From: Macrotis lagotis
Taxonomy: Eukaryota > Chordata > Mammalia > Peramelemorphia > Peramelidae
Direction of reading: 5' to 3'
Assembly: GCF_037893015.1 (NCBI RefSeq)
Contig: NC_133665.1
Span: 193,808,146 to 193,872,145, forward strand
Length of the DNA: 64,000 bases
Part shown: one piece after another, positions 54,091 through 64,000 of the stretch
Numbering within the stretch: position 1 is the first letter of the stretch
Layout of the letters: each line of letters starts with the position of its first letter
Translations under genes and position numbers: made by a program
The notes under the pieces: generated by a model
Databases searched by the model: none
Told to the model about the DNA's origin: nothing
Seen by the model: the letters and a program-made list of their open reading frames with translations, nothing else

Positions 54091-56875
54091 TAGCATGATT
54101 AACAACCAAACAAGCTAACCATCCCTCTAGTGGATTTTAAAAACTGGGAGAAATTTGACAGTCCAGTTCAGTGGTTGGTCAATTGAGTGGAGGACTCTAC
54201 CTTGAAGAGGAGGAACTTCAGACCTGGACCAGAGGAGCACAAGGAGAGAGGGAGTATTATAATCCCCTTTCCCCATGTTATTGGAAGTCTTGGACCTCCA
54301 GTTGGATTCTAGGCCCAGGTGGGAGTAGAGAGAGAAACAGTGAGGACAAATATGGACACAGCAGAATAGCCAGCTAGTAGAGGAAGCAGCTTCAGGAAGT
54401 GTGACTAATCATCAAAAAGAAGGCTGGCTCTAGACTTAAGAGTCCTAGGACTTCAAAAAACAAGGTGTTGTGGATTTACCCTTTGGTTACACATCATCTC
54501 CCCTACAATGTAGCCTGGGCTCTGTGGGGAGAATTTTGTGGCAACCTTATTATACCATCACTGGAAATCCCTTTGCTAAAAGAGAAATCAAGACTTTGAA
54601 CTAATGATCATCAGTGGAAAGGCCATAGATGGGGGCTCACAAGCAAAGGTAGTAGCAACTAAGAAAATTCCCCAAAACGCTGAGCAGCAGCCCTGCTTTG
54701 GGCAGCCGAACCTATGAGGAAAGTGCATGCTAGGGAAAAGCTGAGAGATGAGACAGAGAAATAGAGACAGATGAGAGAAGGAAATAGGCCTGTGTATACA
54801 ATGTGCCAAGAATGAAGGATATAAATTCACAACTAAGATGTTCCCTGGCCTCCAGGAACTTACATTCTACAGGAAAGACTGACCCTGATCACAGATAAGT
54901 AAATGTAGGTCATACACATGTATATATGAGGGAATTGGTAAATGTCTTAATCCCCCAAAATGATGTTCTTCATGTGGAGGGTGCTGGGATTGGCTCCTGG
55001 GAGACTGATGTGTTGTGGATGTTCTGTGTTGGCTGATTGTGATGTTGGGAACAACCTGTTGTGTCTCTCAAACTGCTCCAGCCCAATTGGGGCTTTTCCC
55101 TGAATTTTCTTTGAAAGTGAAAAGCACCTTCATTCATGGTCCATGACATCATGTGGTACAGGGAGAGGTTCCTACTGCCTTCATCCCCTCCCATCAACTC
55201 TTAGATTGAGAAGCCATGGAAGGTCCCAGAGTTTTGGGCTTTCTCTTTTACCTTTTTCCATTCTAGATAGGAGAATGATATCTTCTCCCCAGCCCCCCAG
55301 AACTCACGTGGCAAGAATGTAGGAATCAGGCCAGGTATTGTCATTAGCCACCAGCCACCAGATTTCCATACCTTGGGGTACTAGTAAACCCTGGGGATGG
55401 GACCAGAGGCAGCTATGAATCACACATACAAGATAAATCCAATGATTTCATGAAATAAAGGGAAATCTGCAACTTGGAGAATCACCTCTTTTAACATGCA
55501 TTTTTTTTATTTACAATTTAAAAACTTGATATCTTTTGTTGATTATTTCTGAATACATTCTTCTGTCTTTTTCAGCTCAGAAAAGGCCTTTGGTAGGAGG
55601 GGACAGCTGAGCCACAAGTTTAAGAGAGTTAGATGGATGGAAGGTATCTGAGGCATTGGGACAAATGGACAGAGGCATGGAGACTGGAGATGGAAGGTCA
55701 TAGGCACAGCTCTGACCAGTTTGGACAGAGTAATATGATCAAAAGGATCATATATCAGCCAAATGGGAGTCTCTATTATCCCTAGATGTAAGAGTCAAAC
55801 TAGCCTTTTTAAGCAGGGGAATGAATGGATATCCCTGAGAATGTCACTTGGTGTGTACAAAATCTTGGACACCTCTGTGGCCTTGGGGCAAGCCGATGGG
55901 AGCCCAGGTCAGGGAGCAAGCAGTGTCCCCAGGTACAGTCAACTCTTTGCCTTGGGAGATCTCTGCATGGATGCAGCTGGTTCACTCACTCAAGAATATG
56001 TTGGTGAGCCTTTACTGAACAAGGTGCTGATCCATTCTGAACAAGGGAAGCAACTGGCTTCAACATGGATACTTGGGAATTAAATCCTGGATTTACCCTT
56101 CAGTAGCTAAAACAATCTCTGTCATTGAAAGGATTGTCTCAATCTTAAATCTGCCTGTTCCTGGCATGGGGTTATCCCTAGAAAATGTTTAGTCGTATGC
56201 TCATGACTGCTTCTGGAGAATGCAAATTCAGTATTGCATTAGCTTCATAAGAGATGACTAGGAAGATGAAACCAAAGTCCCAGAGCCCCTCATTATGGGA
56301 CTCTCTTTCTCACTGGTGGAGATCAGAAGGGTGAGGGAGTTAGGGAGAGAAGTGGGCTCTTCTGGCTTCCAGCTTTGAGAGCAAAGATGCACAGTGGTAC
56401 CTACTGTACAACTGACCTCGCTGTTGGTGCCTCAAAGGAAAGACTTGGAGGAAACTAGCAGGAGAGGAGCCAGCAGTCTTCATCATGTCCCTATCTCCTG
56501 ATTGCCATCCTAGAGACTTTGGGAAACTTTCCCCTTGGTGAGAGCTGGAAGACTCGATTGAGTTGAGTCACCCCCAAAATGGGTCATGAAGAATTAGAAC
56601 CAAAATAACTCCACAACAAAACTCTGCTCCCAATGGGAGAGTGCCTTCCCTTCCCTGGATCCTGTGTAAACCTCTGGTTTCTATTGCTATGGAATTTGAT
56701 GAGAAGGTTTCTTTGGGATTTCCTATGTGTATTCATTGTTAAACTGGTGTGGGATTAGGCCTTGGATAGAAAGCTGGGGGGGGATGCTTTTCCCCATTAA
56801 TGAATAGCAAGAGTTTAGCTGGAACCCCAAAGCTACTTTCCTTCGACTGACAATATTTCAGGGACTAGATACAAT
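54091..56875. other. Intergenic region, no gene seen
   Basis: AT-richer unique sequence with short open frames only. No recognisable domain or complete repeat. Confidence 0.4.
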
Positions 56876-57003
56876 TTTTTTTAGGTTTTTGCTAGGCAGT
56901 GGGGTTAAGTGGCTTGCCCAAGGCCAGTTTCTGAGGCCGGATTTGAACTCCGGTCCTCCTGACTCCAGGGCCGGTGCTCTATCCACTGCACCACCTAGCC
57001 ACT
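56876..57003 (-). mobile_element. Marsupial CORE-SINE (short-tail subfamily) with target duplication
   Basis: Runs tttttaggtttttgctaggc to ccactgcaccacctagccac, with an internal deletion in the core. ggactagatacaat (56862-56875) and ggactagatgcaat (57004-57017) are the duplicated target. Confidence 0.87.
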
Positions 57004-57017
57004 GGACTAGATGCAAT

Positions 57018-59889
57018 GCCAACCTGGCATTCCTTCTCTAGGGCAAGCCTTCGACCCCAACCTTTTCTTCTCCTGGTAGGAATTAACCACCCCCTTAGAA
57101 AAGGGGAAGGGAAGGAGAATGGCATTAGAGATGTCTATTCTGGCCTCTCAGTGAGCCACATAAGACCCCAATAGAAGGCTTGAGGCTAAGGGACTATCTG
57201 GAGATAGGAAGGACACCATGGGAGGCTGCCACAAACCAGGCAAGGATACTGGCAGAATGGCCACAGGACCCCAGCAATGATGGTCTCTGGATTAGGAGTT
57301 TAGGGATCCAGTAGCAGTGTCCAGGGGGGCTTCAGCTCTTTACGCCTCATCAGATGGCCAGAGCCATCTGTGCTCCCAAGGTAGCACAGTGGCTTCCCTT
57401 TCTCCCTTGGTTCAGGAGACTTTTCCAAACTGACATGAGGATCATCCCCCACCCACATTAGGAATGCTCAGGTAGTTAGGATGGAGAAGACTCAGGAGGT
57501 CCAGCAGAACTTCTGTGGACAGCAGCTGGGGCTTCTGGTTGTTTGACCCCCAAAGATTGAACCAGGAGCAATGGGGTTAGGGGAAGTTGCAAAGAGGCCG
57601 CTTGAACCTGAGAGCTGCCCCAGAGTGGAGGAGGCTGTGAGGGGAGGTGGCAGAGACAATCAGGGTTTGTTTGGTGCCAGGGTTGTTTGGATGGGAATAG
57701 CATTTCAGGTAGAGATTGGATAGGGGTTGGGCCTAGGAAAAGAGACTGCCTGCTGGGGCCTCAAAGGAGCAAACCAAGGCCGGGGGATATTGCTGAGATG
57801 CATCAGATTGGTTTCCTACCTACCTCTGATGTTACAGATGGGGGAGCCAGAGATTCTAGAAATGGACGGTCTTGGAAAAGGAGGGGGCCTCTGGAGCCCT
57901 ACCCTCCATGTAATCTTAAAGGTTGAGCCAAATTGGCCTTCAGTCTTCCCCAGTGTGTTGCTCCATCCCCCATCATCTCTGCGTCTTTGTACTCACTGTT
58001 GGGGAAGCCTCTTTCCTTCAATCCAGACCTTGTGTCTGCCATCTTCTACATGAACCTTCCACTCCTGCGGGCTGTTCTCCCTCACCCTCCCCACTCAATC
58101 ACCTGGCCCGTCTTCTTCCCACACCCTTCCAGGTAAGTGTCGACAGGTAGAAGGCAGGCTCCTTGAGGGCAGGGATGGGCTCCCCTTGTGTTCCCAGGGT
58201 TGCTAATTACAGAAGACCATCACTGGGGTCCACTGCAGGGTCCTGAGGCCAGATTGCCTTAGGCAGGGTGACAGGTGGCTCTGGGAACACTGGGGAGGGA
58301 CAGAATGAGTGGAGCTGGGGGTGAGGAAGCAACGTTATTGCCAGGGCTGTTTTTATTCCACTGCCCACTTTGTGTGCAGCTCACCATGGTGTCAGAACCT
58401 GACCAAGGCCAGATGGGAAGATGTGCCCTGGGATTTGGGGCTGACCTTTCTCCCATTCCAGGGAGCCTCCTGCCTCTCCTGTCCCCCCCCCCCCAGTTGC
58501 AGGCACTGCTTAGCCTGGTACCCCTGGCCTCCCCACAGGATGCGCCCCTCTCCCTTGCCCCCCCCCCCAGCATGGTCCCGTCTACCATGCTTCCCTCCTC
58601 TTCTCTACCTCCTGACTTCCTTCAAGCCTCTCCTTGGCTCTGTCATCTTCCACAAGAGGCAGAGTGCCTTACCTGAGACCCTTCTCCTGTCTCCCCCATT
58701 AGACTGGGAACTCTGTGAAGGCAGGGACCATCTTTGACCTCTCTTTGTACCTCCAGCACTTACCCCAGAGCCTGGGACTCAGTAGATGCTTAATGTTTGT
58801 TGACCAACTGGCTGAAGGTGAGAGTCATGGCCTGTAGAATAAAGTCCTGGACAAAACCTCTATGGCCATCCAGCTCAGCTCTACTGTGAATTGAGGAAAA
58901 TGAAATCCAGAGAGCCCCAAAGCAGAGCTGGGTGCGAGATGGAGCTCTGCAGCTCTGGCCGGCACCTTGACCACTATGCTTCATTGCCTCCCTTAGAGAC
59001 CCTCTGCTCCAACCTCTCCATCTTCTAGATGGGCTGTGGGGTCATGGAGAAGAGACTTGTCTGGTTAGCGTTGGAGCTGGGCCTCAGTTCACTGGTCTCC
59101 CTTGGAGGGCCTGAACTGGGTGGATCAGGTTGGGGTAGGGTATTCAAGCAGGAGCACTCTGACTGTTCTTTAGGTGAGTTTCATCAGGGTCCTGAGGAGT
59201 ATCTCATGCTTATACAACACCAGATTCAAAGCCCTCCTAGGTCAAGGGAGCCCTGAGGTCACTGTTCTCCTCCCTAGCCTAGAAGGGCCGGGGCCTGCAC
59301 ATTGGCCCCAAAGCTGCCCTTTCATTGGAGGGGCTTTGACTTTCTGACTCGGGGGGAGGGGGCTCCTGGCTCCTGAGCTGCTCCTGAGCAGAGGCTGTCC
59401 AGAATTCCTTTTCATGGGACAAGCCATCTACTTAATGAAGGGGCCCGTCTTTCTGTCACTTGGGGTTGTAGGCTGGTCCTTTCTGGGGCCTGTAAGCTGT
59501 GCCTACTTTTAAACAAAATGGGTCACTGCTTCAGGGAGCTCCCTAGAGGGGCTGCCACCCGTCACCAGGAAAGCCTGCAGTGAGTTCAACAAGAACCAGC
59601 ATTCAGGAATGCACTCCTCCCTTCTTTGCAGAGGCAGGTGGTGGACTATGGGTGCAGGCTGCCGGAGATGCTATCTGCCTCCACTGAAGTGTTCCTTGTG
59701 GTTAGGGAAGGCTTGCTGGTTGGGCCCTAGGAAGCAAAGCAAATTTAAAGAAAGGAAAAACCACAATGAAATTCTAAAATATCAGGCTAAAAAGGGGAGG
59801 AAGGATGGGAACAGCCAGCAGAACTGCTGCCTCCAGCCAGGAGCAGAAGAAGGGGAGCTCAGCACCAGAGATGAATCACAGCCACTAGG
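57018..59889. other. Intergenic region downstream of CTDSPL
   Basis: An L2 3' end lies at about 58695-58805 (actgggaactctgtgaaggc, gactcagtagatgcttaatg) and another at about 58145-58215. No gene is supported. Confidence 0.5.
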
Positions 59890-62800
59890 TGTATCCATTG
59901 TTAAAAACTTTTATTTTGACAGTGAGGAACGCATGGCACCCCTGCTGAGCAACGGCCCTCCTCCCAGGCCCCTCACACCCCAGGCAGTGCCTCTCCAGGC
60001 CCGTTCAGCCTGTCCAAGCAACATGCCCACTCGCTGACCAGGTCTTAATCTGCAAAGGCGGCTCCCCAAAGAACGGACCAAAGGCAGACGGCACCAAGTT
60101 TACAGCAAATTGGAACAAAATCCATACAGCTTAGTTTGCATAGTTAACCAAGGCAGCTGCCGCTTCCTCCCATCCATCCCAGCACCTCGGAAATCAGTGG
60201 CCAGGAGCTCACTCCCCGGGGCAACCGGAGGCTGCTGCTTGGCATTGGATTAGAAAGTGACTGAAAACAGAAGTTTGTTTTTTCACACAACTTTGTCCCA
60301 AAGCTCTCTTCTCCACAGTCTAGGTCATCTGCCTCTCTTGGCACCCCTAGAATATGATCAAGAGGTCATCCCTTCCACTGGCCAAGAGGCACATGGGACC
60401 TTTCTTTTTAATAAACAAAAACACTGTTCTGAAAACCAGAGAGTGAAGCAATAGATACACTTTGAGAGATCTAAGAAACAGCAGCAGGGGACCCTGACGC
60501 CGTCCCGAGATGCTTGGGCAGCTTCTTGTTATCTCACTTTACTGATGATTTTTCCAAGGTCACCATGACTTGGATTTCCAGAACCCAAGGCATCCTGCCT
60601 GGTAACTTGGCATCCACAAAGGCGTGTCAGCTTGACACCTGGCAGCTCAACAGGCAAAGGACCGTAGACTGCCGGGTGAATGACCCTGTTCCTTGGGCTC
60701 AACTGAAAACTGATCTCAGGCTTGCTTTGGCGATGGGGGGAGACATATGGCACATGTAGAGAAAACATTTTTAACCTTTTGTTGTTTTGAATGCCTATAA
60801 ATTAACAAATGGCAATAATTAAAAATACCCGTATCCATTTTTCCTTTTGAATGCAAACATTCTCCTCATTTTCTGGCCTCAGGGTTCCAATGCTATTGCT
60901 TCATTAACATGTAGGTGCTTTACCAACGTGTGTCTGGCCGAAGGCCCTGCGAGCCTTCTCACCTGATCCTCCACACCAGAAGGAGTTAAGTCTCCTCACC
61001 CCAGCTGGAGAGAGAGCAGACACCTTTGGGGCCCCAGCCTTCCCTGCTTTGTGAATTTAAAGGCTATCTGTCTTCTTTCAAGGCTGTCCCGGGACGCCAA
61101 GAAAGAACCGGATTCAGTTGTGTCTTGTTGAAATTCATCTGTCTGCTGGAGGGCAGAACAGAAGTTCAAATGTCTGTGTACATGGGGACTGGAGACATGA
61201 AAAGACACTTAGGATCCACATTCATTCACAGACATTTAAGGCAATGGGGTCAATCAATCACTGGTTTGATGAATGAGCACTGAACAATGGCTCCACCCCC
61301 AGTTGTCACAATTCTGGGGCCATCTGCGCCCACTTGGCTGTCTCCCTTCAGACTGCTTGGCGGTCCAAAGTCACCATGGCAGCCCTCCACAATGCAGAGG
61401 GCACATTTTTTGGCAGTTGGGTTTCATTACTCCACATTCCAATACAAATTAAAGCAAAAACAGTTTTGATTCAGATAGAATGCACATAATCTGGACATTC
61501 CTGTCCCTTCTTCGGTCAGACTCTCTGATGGAGAAGGACACAGGACGTGGGGATGGTGCTGACATCAAAGACAGGCTGGTTCTTTTTGAAGTGAGGCTAT
61601 CCAGACAGTCTTAGTCTGCAAGTGCGGGGTGAGGAAGGGTGCTCTCTCAGCCTGGCAGCCTGGCTGCCCCACCCTGACTGAGTGAGATACCCAGCTTCCC
61701 ATCTCAGAGCTTCTCGAGGTTGTGTTCTTTCTCCCTCATTGTTTGGCACAGAGATGGCTGACTGATGCCAGTGGCAATTACTCTCACTCTAATACAAAAA
61801 TGAATGCCATAGAGAGGTGCTTTACTTTGTCATTTATGAGTTCCCCCAGATGGTGAAACAAGAGCTCCTGGATCCAGTGGGGGCCCCACTTGGGGTAAGA
61901 TTTCCCATATTGGCAGATCAAAGCAAGTGGGTTTTTGGTGTAGGCACGGTGGCGAAGAACAGTATCATAGCCGCCGGGGCCAGCTCCATCATTTGACAGA
62001 ACAGTAGCAGCGATGAAAAGAAAACTTCCAGAGCAGCTCGATAGGTCTATCCAGCTCACTCCAATGGACTATTGGAAAGGAAAGACTTTTTAAAGGGATT
62101 TTTTTTTGGCCTCCAAAGACAATGGGGTTTTGGTCATCTCATTGCAAATGGTGTCTGGATGGCAGCTGGGCAGGAGAAGAGATGAGATGATGTCACCTCT
62201 CTGGGGAGAAAAGGGATTAAAAGACCAATTTGTGACCACTTAAAAAAACACCAAACACAAACATGAACCATTCCCTCGAGTGCTCGGGCCACACAAAGGC
62301 AAATCTCAAAGCTGTCAGAATGGATGAAGACAATGAGGACAAACACGGAACCGTAGGAAATGCCCAAAGATTCCAAGATCTGAAGGCCAACGTGGAAACA
62401 TGACAGGAGCCGTTGAAGCGAATCCCTACCTGGGTGTAGAAGGAGCCCCAGCACCTCGGCTGCCCTTTCCTTCCATTGGTTTAGTTATCATATATTACAG
62501 AGCTTTAGAAAACTCTCTCTTTTTTTTTAAAGCAGTTAGACAATAAAAGATTAAAAGATGTTTGGAAATATGCAGTATACAAAAATTAACTTTTATCTCA
62601 AAATAACATTCCAAAGGCACTTCATTCAGTAGGAAAGAAACTCAGAGTCAGTTCAACTGCTCTAAGCAGGAACAAGAGGGAGAAAGTCTGGATGTCAGCA
62701 TCGGAGGAAAGACAGTCGGGAGCAGGGGTTCAACTGGTGAAACACATCAAGATTCATTCATTTTTTTTTGGTATGTTTTAAGAAAAAGCGATCCAGTAAA

Positions 62801-63094
62801 ACGTGTTTCTGTTTATGAAATTCATGAAAAGGGTTCCGTTTAAAATAGTGATTTTCTTTTCCTTTTTAAAATGAGGCATGATCGACCGTACTCTAGGAGA
62901 CTGACAGGAAGCTGGGGAGGGCTGCCACGATTCCCCCCCACTCCCTGTCCTTGGTGGACAGACCTAGGGCAGCAAGACCTGCCCCTGCTTGTCTTCCTTC
63001 CAGGTTTGGCAGAAGCTGCCTCCTCCCAGCGTCTGTCTCCAAGGCTGGACAGTGGAGATGGTTGCGCCAGGTTGGAAGGAGGTACGGACCAGGG
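59890..63094 (-). other. CTDSPL: CTDSPL 3' UTR
   Basis: About 3.2 kb of mostly non-repetitive, AT-richer sequence between the CTDSPL stop and a canonical AATAAA on the - strand at 59915-59910. A long 3' UTR is expected for this gene from recalled human annotation. Internal shorter ends are possible, and the end point is inferred. Confidence 0.7.
59910..59915 (-). terminator. CTDSPL: CTDSPL distal polyadenylation signal AATAAA
   Basis: tttatt on the + strand. It is the most distal canonical signal before the sequence turns to intergenic repeats. Confidence 0.6.
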
Positions 63095-63220
63095 CTACCT
63101 GTGGCAGAGTTTCTGAAGCATGTTGTAGACTTCCTCTTCTCGACTCAGTCCTTCAAAGAAGGGGATTAGGTCCAGCAGCTCAGTGTCGTTCATGTCATCA
63201 AACCAGGACTGCACGGGGAC
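63095..63220 (-). CDS. CTDSPL: CTD small phosphatase-like, terminal coding exon
   Basis: CTDSPL (SCP3/RBSP3) is a nuclear Mg2+-dependent DxDx(T/V)-type phosphatase acting on the RNA polymerase II C-terminal domain and on other phosphoproteins. Only the last exon is in the window: acceptor cactctgttccag, 41 codons, then TAG at 63097-63095. It encodes [35 protein letters not shown] and ends LCHR. Recalled human CTDSPL ends [21 protein letters not shown]-like, whereas CTDSP1 and CTDSP2 end differently, which supports the paralogue call. The catalytic DxDx motif is upstream, outside the window. Confidence 0.93.
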   Translation of the reverse strand, partial: VPVQSWFDDMNDTELLDLIPFFEGLSREEEVYNMLQKLCHR

Positions 63221-64000
63221 CTGGAACAGAGTGGCGAGAAGGGGATCACCATCTGCCCAGGCCAAAGGATGGCCCACTTGCCCCTCAGCACCAAGGCCAG
63301 GCCCGAGGCTGATTCCAGGCTCAGGTCCTAGGCTTGGGTGGCTGGAGGGTCACCTCCCCCCAGGCTTCACTTTTTTCCATCTTCCTAAGGAGTGGGCTGG
63401 ACTCCTTTGGGCTGATCTGTGACTCTAAAGGGACTGCTGCAAAGCAGTCTTGGCCTCTTTTCTTTATTTCCTCTGTTGTGAAACTCTGATGTTTTCTGTT
63501 GCCATGGGCAGGGAGCCTCACATGGCTTCTGGAGGGCAGGAAACAGAATCAGGAAGCCCTGGGTCTTTAATTCCACCCTCAGACACTTTGGGCCCTCTCC
63601 CCCCATTCCTTCCTCTTGGGGGGGGACCCTCTTTGCCCCTGTCAGATATCTTCAAACACCAAGGACAAAGCTCCTCTTCTAGATTTCACATTTGATTCTT
63701 AAGTTTGGGAGGGGGGCTGATCTCAGGCTGTTCCTAAGCATCAGGAAGCTAGTGGCTAAAATGAGAAGCCCACCATTGCATCATTCAGGTGACCCTGCTG
63801 AGGTCCCCAGCTCAGTCTCAGGAGGCCTGGCCAAAGTGGTGGGGACAGAGCTGCCACTCAGAGGAAGTGGCTAAGCTGGGGTGGGACTCACACTCTACTG
63901 GCAGAGTGGTGCTACCCTCCAGCAGGCCCCCTCCCCGCCACAACCCTCATCCTCACAGGTGAACATGGACAGAGTCAGGAGGAAAAACCTTCCCTGCAGT
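63221..64000 (-). other. CTDSPL: Part of last CTDSPL intron
   Basis: Unique sequence upstream of the terminal exon. No additional exon was recognised up to the window edge. Confidence 0.6.

Overview
The window is vertebrate genomic DNA. Exons are short and bounded by GT-AG sites, introns are long and repeat-rich, and there is one strong CpG island. The repeats point to a marsupial. There are several tRNA-headed CORE-SINEs, including one with a Bov-B/RTE-type tail like Mar-1, together with MIR and L2 relics and a long interspersed element that I recognise from marsupial sequence but cannot name. Species cannot be fixed from the sequence alone. Gene names come from recalled human proteins; no database search was possible.

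Layout. (1) 1-9405, + strand: the 3' two thirds of PLCD1 (phospholipase C delta 1), ten exons covering the catalytic X and Y domains, the acidic X-Y linker and the C2 domain, ending with TAG at 8849-8851 and AATAAA at 9381. (2) 9406-10300: a gap of about 0.9 kb between convergent 3' ends. (3) 10305-31396, - strand: VILL (villin-like), all 19 coding exons, which join in frame to 881 codons plus stop; a non-coding first exon must lie further upstream (candidate ending at 33681). (4) 31.4-51.4 kb: intergenic sequence with SINEs, MIR/L2 relics, a tandem array with higher-order structure at 39.6-39.9 kb and one long open frame at 40.8-41.7 kb. (5) about 51.7-53.1 kb: a CpG island with YY1-, NRF1- and ETS-type promoter motifs and no gene that I can assign. 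(6) 53.1-59.9 kb: repeat-rich intergenic DNA. (7) 59.9-64 kb, - strand: the 3' UTR, terminal coding exon and part of the last intron of CTDSPL, a small C-terminal-domain phosphatase.

The order PLCD1-VILL-CTDSPL, with VILL and PLCD1 tail to tail and CTDSPL in the same orientation as VILL, is the mammalian arrangement at human 3p22, so the locus is a conserved syntenic block. The genes do not form a pathway. PLCD1 hydrolyses PIP2, VILL belongs to a PIP2- and actin-binding family, and CTDSPL is a phosphatase of the RNA polymerase II tail. I found no previously undescribed system. The observations most worth checking are the orphan CpG-island promoter, the VILL intron minisatellite that stays open in the VILL reading frame, the higher-order tandem array, and a small coding-like island in an AT-rich intron.
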